Below are positions 30,882 to 39,242 of a stretch of DNA of 64,000 nt, in pieces (position 1 is the stretch's first letter; each line of letters opens with the position of its first letter). The position numbers and the translations under genes were made by a program. The notes under the pieces were generated by a model. The model ran no database searches, had not been told where the DNA came from, and saw nothing but the letters and a program-made list of their open reading frames with translations. Origin of the DNA: a virus; IMG/VR virus record IMGVR_UViG_3300042898_002111, positions 1 through 64,000 of that record; one strand, given 5' to 3'.

Positions 30882-32031
30882 GTATAATATTCACAGTCAT
30901 TACGAAAACATTTGGACTTACTTACGTACTATTGTAACAGATCCGCGTGTACTTTATCTAGTACCGAACGGGGCAACTCAACCAGAAAATTTAGAAAGAC
31001 TTGCCCAGGAACAGCGCGGCTGGTGGCCATACCCTGGTCCACCAGATAAACGTGGGCCATTATTTATATTCTATGATCAGGAACCTATATATGGTGAATT
31101 TAACTACAAGTTGTTTGATCATATTAGGGATAACTATAAAGGACCTTTTGTTTTAGTTACTACCGAAAAAAATAGTAATATGTTAGATCATATTAAAGAA
31201 AAATACAAATGGCCATCAGTGTACTATTTTTATCATGCATTTGCAGCACACGATTGGTTTCGTGGATCTCGATTTAATGGCGGACTTGTTCCACCCGATC
31301 AACGTATTCTCAGAAAAAAATATATTTCATTTAATCGGCTAACCAGTGCCAAACGTGTCTATCGTAGCTTACTTATCGCTGAATTTGTTCAGAGAAATAT
31401 ATTAGATCAAGGGCATGTCAGTTATAATGAAATTTGTCCAGAAGGTGGTCACTACCGGGATGAAATTTCGCAGGCTGTCATCAATAAATTAATAGACCAT
31501 ACGTCGGCTCAGGATGCTATTGCAACATTGGATACTTTATCATTTCCACTTCGTATTGATTATCAACAGGAAACTGTTATTCCCAATCATAGTTTTAGTT
31601 TGAGTGCTGTGACAGAAAGTCAGGAAAGTTTCTGTTATCTAATAACCGAAACATGCTTCTGGGAGAGTAAACATCATTTGACTGAAAAGATATTTAAACC
31701 CATTATTAGTAAAATGCCGTTTATCTTGGCGGGACCAGCACATAATTTAAAATATCTACGAGAGTATGGTTTTAAAACATTTGATAATTGGTGGGACGAA
31801 AGTTATGACGACGTAGAAAACGCACAGGATCGATTAAAGGCGATTGGTAACACCATGCAGCAAATATGTAATTACAGTTTAGATCAATTACAAACAATGT
31901 TGGTAGAAATGGAGCCAATATTAGAACACAATTATAACTTATTCAATAGTGCAGAATTTCTGGATAAATGCTGGGCAGAATTAACTAACAACCTTAATGC
32001 CGTAGAGACTTTGGAATCGTTCCGCATCTGA
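30880..32031 (+). CDS. Glycosyltransferase-like protein (fucosyltransferase-like)
   Basis: 383 residues. The C-terminal half has LITETCFWESKHHLTEKIFKPI, then KMPFILAGPAHNLKYLREYGFKTF and WWDESYDDV. This resembles the donor-binding half of GT10-type and related GT-B enzymes, where E-K-x-x-x-x, PFI-x-x-G and DESYD are typical. The N-terminal half is unrecognised. The start codon shares CATG (30879-30882) with the divergent 1,210-residue gene, leaving no intergenic DNA. The 3' end overlaps the convergent carbamoyltransferase gene by 51 nt. Confidence 0.7.
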   Translation: MYNIHSHYENIWTYLRTIVTDPRVLYLVPNGATQPENLERLAQEQRGWWPYPGPPDKRGPLFIFYDQEPIYGEFNYKLFDHIRDNYKGPFVLVTTEKNSNMLDHIKEKYKWPSVYYFYHAFAAHDWFRGSRFNGGLVPPDQRILRKKYISFNRLTSAKRVYRSLLIAEFVQRNILDQGHVSYNEICPEGGHYRDEISQAVINKLIDHTSAQDAIATLDTLSFPLRIDYQQETVIPNHSFSLSAVTESQESFCYLITETCFWESKHHLTEKIFKPIISKMPFILAGPAHNLKYLREYGFKTFDNWWDESYDDVENAQDRLKAIGNTMQQICNYSLDQLQTMLVEMEPILEHNYNLFNSAEFLDKCWAELTNNLNAVETLESFRI

Positions 32032-33465
32032 CCGGTCGTCAACCATTGGTTCGCCTCTTATGTTTAGACTGGTGTTGAGCAGCATAGGGCATCCAGTTAT
32101 TACATACCATTTTTCGAGGAGTTCTCGGATTCCCGACTGACAATCTTTTGCCACAGTTTGAACTCTACTAGTACCATCATAATGAACAATAGCGGGATAT
32201 AAATCAGGACGAAGGCATTCAGCGACAGATTGCATATAAGGACTATTACCCCAACCATGAGGAAGGTGAAAATAATCACTAGCGCACTCTGCAAGGATAA
32301 CTGGAGCAAAGGGCCTAAATTTCTGCCGTCTTTTAATTTCATTTACCCTGTCCTTGATGTCAGCCCCGCGTGGATCTGCTAATAAACTTCTGTTGCCCAA
32401 AGCCCTAGGTCCAAATTCAGCTCTTCCACTTGCTATACCAACAATTCGATCAGTCAACAGCACATCTAAAGCAGCATTAACAGGATACTCACCAGGAATG
32501 TTGTGACCAAGATAAGGACCAGTCCAATTAATGCGAGTACCAAGAGCGAGAGCAGCGGCGCCAAGACTACTACCAGCATCACCAGGATTAGGTAAAATCC
32601 AAATTCTATCAAAATAGTCTCCCAGATATCGATTAATACTACAATTAAGTGCCACTCCACCACCATATACCAGGTGGTCGCTCCAACCGAAATCACGGGC
32701 ACGTTTCATTACATTTAGTACCAGTTGTTCGGCTACATACTGTGCGCTGGCTGCTATGTCTACATCACCTACGTGTTTGAGCAATCCGGGATCAGCACCT
32801 ATGTGCATATTATTCTGAAATGTAATATCCCATTCGTTTTCCACTGTCTGGTTTTGTAACCAGCTGCCCATACCACGTTTACCGTAAGCAGCCATGCCCA
32901 TGAGTATATATTCTTCTTCGTTGGGCTTTAGACCCACACGTTGGGTCATGGCACTATAGAACAATCCAATGCTATGTGGGTATCGTTGTCCCCAGAGTCG
33001 TTTGTATCTTGCTTGACCATTAACATACTCTGCGCCCCAAATACTTATAGTATCCCATTCACCAATGGCATCAATAATGACCACAGTGGCACGATCAAAT
33101 GGGCTAGTTTGAAATCCTGCGGCGGCATGACTCAGGTGATGGTTATGACTGCTGATATTTCTGGGCAATACACATGGCCCCATCTGTTCCTGTAATATGT
33201 TTTTAACACTGAGTTTATTCCACTCAATGCCCTCGCCACTGTATAGTCTACGAAGTTGTTTGGCCCAGGGACGCTCATAATATGCAACATGGTCGATAGC
33301 GCCACAATCCATAACGTCACGCATGAGATCTGCACAGATGTTGGGGTCGCTTTTGATCTTACTGTAGCGTTCTGAATGCCCAGCAAATAATATTTCACCA
33401 CTGCGACTTAATACAGCAGCACTGGCATCATGAAATCCAGCACTTATTCCTAAAATATGTGACAT
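31981..33465 (-). CDS. Carbamoyltransferase (NodU/CmcH family)
   Basis: 494 residues matching the O-carbamoyltransferase family. LGISAGFHDASAAVL near 5-19; NHHLSHAAAGFQTS near 107-120 (metal and carbamoyl-adenylate site histidines); GMAAYGKRG near 195; VYGGGVALNCSINR near 266; and EFGPRALGNRSLLADPR near 350-366 are all present. It transfers carbamoyl to a hydroxyl of a sugar or similar group. The stretch minus-strand 32600-32105 uses more CTT/CTC and T-ending codons than its surroundings, hinting at recombination. Confidence 0.92.
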   Translation of the reverse strand: MSHILGISAGFHDASAAVLSRSGEILFAGHSERYSKIKSDPNICADLMRDVMDCGAIDHVAYYERPWAKQLRRLYSGEGIEWNKLSVKNILQEQMGPCVLPRNISSHNHHLSHAAAGFQTSPFDRATVVIIDAIGEWDTISIWGAEYVNGQARYKRLWGQRYPHSIGLFYSAMTQRVGLKPNEEEYILMGMAAYGKRGMGSWLQNQTVENEWDITFQNNMHIGADPGLLKHVGDVDIAASAQYVAEQLVLNVMKRARDFGWSDHLVYGGGVALNCSINRYLGDYFDRIWILPNPGDAGSSLGAAALALGTRINWTGPYLGHNIPGEYPVNAALDVLLTDRIVGIASGRAEFGPRALGNRSLLADPRGADIKDRVNEIKRRQKFRPFAPVILAECASDYFHLPHGWGNSPYMQSVAECLRPDLYPAIVHYDGTSRVQTVAKDCQSGIRELLEKWYVITGCPMLLNTSLNIRGEPMVDDRSDAERFQSLYGIKVVS

Positions 33466-33525
33466 TTATAATATAAGATCAATTAATTTTCATGTAACCA
33501 TCATGTGAATATAGGTCATATTATG

Positions 33526-34194
33526 CTATGCCCAACCAAGGTTTCTAATATGCTCATACAATTTTTGAGTCACTTTTCTATGACCTTCGTCTAAGAAATG
33601 TCCGTCGGGGCCGCGTTTGCATCCTTGTGTCCATTCTGACATCCCTTCTGAAGGCCATCCTAGATAGTGTTTAGCATCTACTTGTGCAGATAGATTAATC
33701 ATTTTGGGATTAAAATTATTGTGATAATATTCATTAAAATCAGTGTTAATCATAATATATTTGATATCACGTGTTTGTAAAAAACTCTGCATTAGTATCA
33801 CATCTAACAAATGTTGGTGATACAAATATTCAGGATCATGATACTTGTTAATATAGTCAAGCAATTCCAAACGCCAGTCTTGTTTATCTCGTTTAAATAA
33901 ATTTCCGCTGTATCCTGGCCAGAGATCGAACTGTCCACCCATATCAGCAAATTCCATACGACCTGCACTGGACCACCCAATCACAACTAGGTCCACAGGA
34001 TTTTTATTTGTAATGTATTCTATCACAGTGCGAATCATTCTCTTGTTACCAGACCCGGGACGAGCTTCGTTCACTACATCTGCCTTGAGGCCACGAGCCA
34101 AGTAATAAGGATAAGCATGATTTCGATTTTCAAGCTCTTCACCGTAAGTAAAGCTATCACCCACCGCTAAAATATTGTTGATCATTTTAGTCAT
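33526..34194 (-). CDS. SGNH-hydrolase-like protein
   Basis: 222 residues with AVGDSFTYGEELENR near 10-24 (GDS nucleophile), NEARPGSGNKRMI near 56-68, VVIGWSSAGRMEF near 84-96, and a late D-x-x-x-x-H region (GPDGHFLDEGHRKV). It matches the protein at 9322 in outline. Likely an esterase or deacetylase acting on a glycan, or a binding relic. It starts just after the stop of the small gene next to it. Confidence 0.75.
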   Translation of the reverse strand: MTKMINNILAVGDSFTYGEELENRNHAYPYYLARGLKADVVNEARPGSGNKRMIRTVIEYITNKNPVDLVVIGWSSAGRMEFADMGGQFDLWPGYSGNLFKRDKQDWRLELLDYINKYHDPEYLYHQHLLDVILMQSFLQTRDIKYIMINTDFNEYYHNNFNPKMINLSAQVDAKHYLGWPSEGMSEWTQGCKRGPDGHFLDEGHRKVTQKLYEHIRNLGWA

Positions 34195-34195
34195 A

Positions 34196-34297
34196 TTATT
34201 TGTAAATAAACGGGTCGCGTTTTTTAAGTTCTTTTAATTTTTTGCGATATTTAATTTCTAAAACTATACGGTAATATATATTTTTTAACCATTTCAT
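34196..34297 (-). CDS. 33-residue conserved basic peptide
   Basis: ATG at 34297-34295 is preceded on the minus strand by TAGGAG. The 33 residues are very basic and helical, starting MKWLKNIYYRIVLEIKYRK and ending RDPFIYK. The ending KKRDPFIYK is one I recognise from short ORFs in T4-like cyanophages. A late promoter element (34351-34358) lies upstream. Probably a real small gene of unknown function. Confidence 0.6.
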   Translation of the reverse strand: MKWLKNIYYRIVLEIKYRKKLKELKKRDPFIYK

Positions 34298-34350
34298 TGA
34301 AATTCTCCTATGTTTAATACATGTTGAACAGTATAAGTATGTCCATTAAA

Positions 34351-34358
34351 TATTTATC
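34351..34358 (-). promoter_or_regulatory. Late promoter element GATAAATA
   Basis: On the minus strand this reads GATAAATA, 54 nt before ATG 34297. It lies just after the terminator of the upstream operon, the place a new transcription unit should begin. Confidence 0.5.
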
Positions 34359-34374
34359 GCATACCAGTGACCAG

Positions 34375-34410
34375 AAAAAAAACCCTGGGATAATTTCCAT
34401 CAAGGTTTTT
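34375..34410 (-). terminator. Intrinsic terminator for the radical SAM operon
   Basis: On the minus strand a 7-bp stem (AAAAACC/GGTTTTT, 34404-34410 with 34378-34384) with inner partial pairing is followed by a T run. It overlaps the last codon of the 34409 gene. The stem is A/T-rich. Confidence 0.6.
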
Positions 34411-35485
34411 ATACTTGACTACTATAATCATAACCCGGTTTTAACCTTGCTATTTGTTGTTGGTGATAATCAGTGTCGGTCCAGGTGTAGTCGTATCTGG
34501 CTGTTAAATCACCTGCTGTGATCTGAAATATGTCCAGATATTGGCTGAGTATGGGCCATATTTCTTGAGTATTAGTAGTACCAAAACTATCTAGTAATTC
34601 CACTTGACCCACTGGATGATACCCGTAGTTATATTGTGTGTCATTTAGATCAAATCCATTGCGTTCCAACCATGCACGATACCCCACCATTTCTTGAGTG
34701 TGCCATGGGTGTGGTCCATCGTATACGATATCATTTGCCCACTCAATATCAAACTCCCCTGAATAGTAGCGCAAATGAGTAATAGCGTCACAAGTAGCAG
34801 ATCCAATATCCACTCCTCGCTCATCTCTATACACTTCGTAAAGCGTCTTACCAATCTGAGTCCAATGCAAATAAACTTCTCCAAATTTTCTATTGTATCT
34901 AGATTCAGCAAAAGTTGCTTTAAGATCATCGGGATAATCGATCCTAGGTGCATTTAAAAAAGTTGTTATCTGACTAGGTCGTACCCATTCAGGTGCTGTA
35001 ACCTGTTTACGCTGACTTAACATCAGACTCTCTGCCTCGTGGCACAGGTTGTTTAGCTGACGAATAGCAAATTTTGTTGCGTAGTCTGCACGTCGGTAAT
35101 AGTCACTTAATCCCCAAACAGTACCCTGTAGATGCTCAAATCGATTGTGCAATAAATTCATTACCTCTTGTTTGGGAGTTAGGGTATCGGCGTCACGAAT
35201 AAAATCAGGAGTATATACTTCTGCTATTACATACTCTGAGCCAAAAAATCGATTGATCTGGTCACAGGCATTGTTAAGCTCACGGCAGATGTAGTCTAGA
35301 TTTCTGGCACTATCGGGGAACCCCAAGAAGCAGAAGTTCTTTTCTAGATAGTTATTGTTGCGCAACAGATCTTGCAACGCAGTGTACCAGTGGTGACCCA
35401 ATGCAGTATCGTAAACCGCAATAGTGTAGTCTAGTAATAGTTGCTTGTTTAACGGGTTGCGTAGCGTTACTTTAACTTTATTCAT
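34409..35485 (-). CDS. Hypothetical protein at the end of the radical SAM operon
   Basis: 358 residues with no recognised domain. It is rich in Tyr and Asn and looks alpha/beta: DYTIAVYDTALGHHWYTAL near 18-36, LGFPDSARNLDYICREL, YLHWTQIGKTLYEVYRDERG, and a repeated YDYTWTDTDYHQQQ near the end. It follows the radical SAM gene at 35491 by 5 nt and precedes a terminator, so it is probably co-expressed with that set. It could be a partner or substrate-handling protein. Function unknown. Confidence 0.65.
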   Translation of the reverse strand: MNKVKVTLRNPLNKQLLLDYTIAVYDTALGHHWYTALQDLLRNNNYLEKNFCFLGFPDSARNLDYICRELNNACDQINRFFGSEYVIAEVYTPDFIRDADTLTPKQEVMNLLHNRFEHLQGTVWGLSDYYRRADYATKFAIRQLNNLCHEAESLMLSQRKQVTAPEWVRPSQITTFLNAPRIDYPDDLKATFAESRYNRKFGEVYLHWTQIGKTLYEVYRDERGVDIGSATCDAITHLRYYSGEFDIEWANDIVYDGPHPWHTQEMVGYRAWLERNGFDLNDTQYNYGYHPVGQVELLDSFGTTNTQEIWPILSQYLDIFQITAGDLTARYDYTWTDTDYHQQQIARLKPGYDYSSQV

Positions 35486-35490
35486 AGTTA

Positions 35491-36786
35491 TTAATTTGTT
35501 TCAATCGAGTCCCACCATTCTAATATCTCTGGCCGCATTGCCAGAATATCTCGCATAGTATACTGATCTTTTCTAATTCGTTCAAGTTCTCGTATACGAG
35601 ATTTGCCTTTGATTAATCCAGCTTTGTAAGTGTCTGGCCACTGCTCGGCAAAAGTGGGTCTGGTTTTTAGTTGAGCCAGTACGTCCCTTAGAGCGCCACT
35701 TACTGTGGATATATGTTCGTCTACCCAAGGATGTAATAATTCTCTGGGTAGTGCCAAGGGCGACATGACAATGTCAGGGCTGAAACTAAAGACTACTTTT
35801 GCTAAGATATCCACTCCGAGCTGCTGCCCGAGTTGTTGGATTTTTTGGACTTCGAAAAGTCCTGGGAGAGTGAGGGTGAAATCGATTCGCATTTGTCTGC
35901 GATTTCTTTGGATTTCGGTTCCTCTGTGGAAATTTTCGAGCCATTGATTATAATCAAGGCCTGTTCTAATATACTCTCCAATTTCTTTCGTACCATCAAG
36001 GCTTGCACATATTTGCCAGTCACGAAGCCCAGATAAAATATCAGTATACAGATCAACACCACGATACTTAACACGGCTGAGATTTGTATTATACCTAGCG
36101 TAAACATTTGGTCCATCCCCTAACTCAATAATGCGGCGCATGTAGCGCCAATGCTGCTCATACATGAGGGGTTCACCACCGACCCAGTATACTTCCTCGA
36201 CTCTGTGCTCTTCCACTGCTTGGGAAAACTCTGTTTCTATTTGCCTATCTTGAAATTGACTAATTTGTTGGCGAACTTCTGGATACATCCAGTTGTTTTT
36301 GGGATCATGCCAGTTGATCATGTGATGTTGTTTTTGTTCGGTTTCCCAGGCACTACTCAACATATCACCACACATACGGCATTTAAAGTTGCACAGATTA
36401 CTAAAGCGATAATCCCAACTAATGGGCTTGGCTGTAGTAAACCCAGTGACATCAGTGGCTGCTATCACTTCCGAATACTTATGCCCAAACATCTGATTAA
36501 AGTAGCTGCGGTAAACATCAGTATTAAGCAATTTGTCATTACATACTTCACACTCAGGTAATGTTTCCCCAGCCATCATGCGACGACGCACTGACTTCAT
36601 GTGCTCTGAATTCCAGTGTTGTTCCAGAGTAATGGGCATATAGCGACCAGTACCAGCACTGGTATCAATGTATTGTTGAAAATTTTGTGCTGGCTCGCGT
36701 GACGCACAACACATACGTCGTTCGGTCTGTGGACTCAGATACGTATGAGTCCAGGGTGCCATGCATAATGTTGCTGGCCTATTCAA
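35491..36786 (-). CDS. Radical SAM protein 8 of the array (CxxPW type)
   Basis: 431 residues. N-terminal cysteines Cys8 (CMAPWTH), Cys26-Cys27 and Cys79/Cys82 (PECEVCN) precede CNFKCRMC, whose cluster cysteines are 132, 136 and 139. VGGEPLMY is the GGE motif. The CxxPWxH...CC...CxxC front is that of SPASM/twitch-like radical SAM proteins that bind an extra cluster. Overlaps the upstream gene by 8 nt. A patch at 35945-35820 has unusual CTC-rich codons. Substrate unknown. Confidence 0.85.
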   Translation of the reverse strand: MNRPATLCMAPWTHTYLSPQTERRMCCASREPAQNFQQYIDTSAGTGRYMPITLEQHWNSEHMKSVRRRMMAGETLPECEVCNDKLLNTDVYRSYFNQMFGHKYSEVIAATDVTGFTTAKPISWDYRFSNLCNFKCRMCGDMLSSAWETEQKQHHMINWHDPKNNWMYPEVRQQISQFQDRQIETEFSQAVEEHRVEEVYWVGGEPLMYEQHWRYMRRIIELGDGPNVYARYNTNLSRVKYRGVDLYTDILSGLRDWQICASLDGTKEIGEYIRTGLDYNQWLENFHRGTEIQRNRRQMRIDFTLTLPGLFEVQKIQQLGQQLGVDILAKVVFSFSPDIVMSPLALPRELLHPWVDEHISTVSGALRDVLAQLKTRPTFAEQWPDTYKAGLIKGKSRIRELERIRKDQYTMRDILAMRPEILEWWDSIETN

Positions 36787-38026
36787 AATATGGTCTCCAT
36801 TCTGGCACTACCTCAACCAAAGATTTTTTAGAAGTTTTATCCTCTATACGCATTTTTTGAATGAATTTAGCCAATTGCAGTGGTTTATGCTCAGTGTTAC
36901 GCAACACGCCTAATACATTATCGTATAATTCTTTATAGACTGGTATAGTCATTGTCGATTGTTTCGCTGCCAATCGTTGGATCAATGGAATCTTTATTTC
37001 GTTGGGTATTACTTCCACTGTCAAATAAAGTTCTCGAAATACTGGACTAATACAAATGTTAGTGATACCGTGAGTCTCAAACCAATCAAATAATTTGTCG
37101 ATCCCCCAGACATTAATAGCAGTCAACACACAGTTTACTACGCTCTTATAATTTTCATATATGAATAATGCATTCTGTCCAACCGTTTTCCAATTGCACC
37201 CCCTTCGTTGATATTCAATCACATCATCAATTCCATCAATACTAATGGTATAAAAAACATTTTTAAATTTCGCAAACCGTTCTGTCATTTTTGTTGGAAT
37301 ATTTGATGCATTCGTAATCAATGTAATGTATAAATTTTTAGCAAGGTCTTGTGCAATAAGATAATCAATTAATTCCTCCACCTGCGGTTGTAATATTGTT
37401 TCTCCACCAGTCAAGTTGATGATTTCCACATGTTTTAGTAGTTCGTAGAAATCTGCATCTGGTTGATTTAGAGTTAATTTTCTAAAATTATGCAAGAATT
37501 TAATTTCAAATGTGTGACGTTTACTAGAGGCTCCGCCAGAACACATCACACACTCGTAATTACAGTAGTTACTAGGATAATAATCCATGGTAATTAATTT
37601 GTCTGTCTTATAACCATTAGCAATTATATTTTTAACTTCTTGAATAATATCGACACTCAAATGTTCGGCATAAAATACATTGTTCATTTTACGGGCTGAA
37701 ATTGCTCCAGTTCGATCATTAAATGCACATGCTTTACAGTCAACCACGTCATCGGCGGTACCTTCTATAAACGTTTTTCTTAACTCGATCCAGCGATCAC
37801 TATTACGTGCATCATTGATAGTGGTATTGACATCCCATGAGGCCCATGTAGACTCCTCACCAAAATATTTTGGTTGATCATTTATAACACTACACGGGCG
37901 TATAGTATTCTTGGGCACTTGCCCAACTCTTGTCATGTGATTAGTCTGGTAAAATCCATTGAAAAATGGATATAAACAAACCTGGTCCCCCAACTCTTGA
38001 TATATTTTATCGATATTGTTATTCAT
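36779..38026 (-). CDS. Radical SAM protein 7 of the array (CxxPW type, divergent)
   Basis: 415 residues. The front shows CLYPFFNGFY (Cys17), PCSV (Cys45) and DCKACAFND (Cys97/Cys100). CNYECVMC gives cluster cysteines 155, 159 and 162. NLTGGETIL is the GGE motif, and YNTISIDG-like segments follow. It has only one Cys where its relatives have CC, so the extra cluster may be different. Overlaps its neighbours by 8 nt on both sides. Substrate unknown. Confidence 0.85.
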   Translation of the reverse strand: MNNNIDKIYQELGDQVCLYPFFNGFYQTNHMTRVGQVPKNTIRPCSVINDQPKYFGEESTWASWDVNTTINDARNSDRWIELRKTFIEGTADDVVDCKACAFNDRTGAISARKMNNVFYAEHLSVDIIQEVKNIIANGYKTDKLITMDYYPSNYCNYECVMCSGGASSKRHTFEIKFLHNFRKLTLNQPDADFYELLKHVEIINLTGGETILQPQVEELIDYLIAQDLAKNLYITLITNASNIPTKMTERFAKFKNVFYTISIDGIDDVIEYQRRGCNWKTVGQNALFIYENYKSVVNCVLTAINVWGIDKLFDWFETHGITNICISPVFRELYLTVEVIPNEIKIPLIQRLAAKQSTMTIPVYKELYDNVLGVLRNTEHKPLQLAKFIQKMRIEDKTSKKSLVEVVPEWRPYFE

Positions 38027-39242
38027 AGCCCATGGCCCGTGCTATTTCTGGATGTGTGTCAGTAAAACACTGTTTACGATATTCATCAGTCTGCTTCATC
38101 TTACGTAAGAACTCTGCACCATCACTGCCTGGTCCCTGTTCAATGAAGTTAATGACCCCTTGCAGATCCTGGTGATACCTGTGCCCAGTCCAGAACATGG
38201 TCTTGAGTTTATCTAAAACCATTGTTCGAGCCGCAGGCGTCATGTACTGCACACTCATATGCTCGGGCCCATGCATCATGTTAAAGTAAACGCTGCCAAA
38301 TGATTTAGTATCCGCCCAGGACAGTAGTTCATCCAAATAGTATACGTTCTGTATGTTGATGGTAAAGCATAACTGTGTGGTAATGTTGGGGACACTCATT
38401 CTTTTCATTATGTGAATTTCATCAATTATGATGTTTGATTCTTGCCATTTGGCCCCATAACGTTCGTATTCAAATCTATCGCCCACATTGTCCACACTAA
38501 ATGCAATATCCACACGGCCAAAATTCTTCCATAGGCCCCAGTGCCCACCAGGATATTGTGTAGCATTGGTATTGTAGTGAATGTCAATATTCTTACTTAC
38601 ACCTATGTCAACTGCGTGTTGTAATAGATCAAAGTGTTCTTTAATCATCCAGGGCTCGCCGCCGGTAAATTCCAGATATTGTATGTTGGGCAACAGGCTC
38701 CGCATATTTTCCCAGAATGTTTCTGTCTTACGTGGCCAGTTTCCCTGACGTAACCATGTGTATGCTTGATGTGCTTTAGGATCTCGGCCAGTGGACTTAA
38801 CATAATCCATTTCTTCTGCGGCCCATTTACTACTACTCCAACTTCCACATATGCGACATTTAAGGTTGCAAATGTTGCCCAGTTTTAAGTCAATGAACCA
38901 CAGTTGATCAGGATTATCATTACCCCAGTCTACTTGCTCATATTGATTTTTTAAACGTAGACGACTGTTCATACGCTTGCTGATGCGCCCTGCTGCTTCC
39001 TCATCCCAACATCGATTACAGGTCTTGGGTTTCTCACCTGCGCGAAAATCTTGGCGTAATTTCTGCATATACGGACTACGATATACAGTTTCCAAATCAG
39101 TGTTATTCAAGTCGTATATCTGATCGTTCTCATCAGTGATCTCTTCATGTGCCATACAACATGGTCTGACAGTACCCACTGGGCTAGTTTCAATACTGAC
39201 CCAGGGCAACATACAGATGGTATCAGGTAATTTATCGGGCAT
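38019..39242 (-). CDS. Radical SAM protein 6 of the array (CxxPW type)
   Basis: 407 residues. CMLPWVSIETSPVG with Cys10, PCCMAHEE (Cys28-29) and TCNRCWDEE (Cys75/Cys78) form the auxiliary front; CNLKCRIC gives cluster cysteines 125, 129 and 132. LEFTGGEPWMI is the GGE motif, and DIAFSVDN is a typical barrel strand. Overlaps the upstream gene by 11 nt. The pattern is closest to the proteins at 39232 and 35491. Substrate unknown. Confidence 0.87.
   Translation of the reverse strand: MPDKLPDTICMLPWVSIETSPVGTVRPCCMAHEEITDENDQIYDLNNTDLETVYRSPYMQKLRQDFRAGEKPKTCNRCWDEEAAGRISKRMNSRLRLKNQYEQVDWGNDNPDQLWFIDLKLGNICNLKCRICGSWSSSKWAAEEMDYVKSTGRDPKAHQAYTWLRQGNWPRKTETFWENMRSLLPNIQYLEFTGGEPWMIKEHFDLLQHAVDIGVSKNIDIHYNTNATQYPGGHWGLWKNFGRVDIAFSVDNVGDRFEYERYGAKWQESNIIIDEIHIMKRMSVPNITTQLCFTINIQNVYYLDELLSWADTKSFGSVYFNMMHGPEHMSVQYMTPAARTMVLDKLKTMFWTGHRYHQDLQGVINFIEQGPGSDGAEFLRKMKQTDEYRKQCFTDTHPEIARAMGYE

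Noticed and set aside
36151-36561. 136-codon plus-strand frame
   Set aside because: Antisense to the radical SAM gene at 35491, Cys motifs of which are clearly coding on the minus strand.
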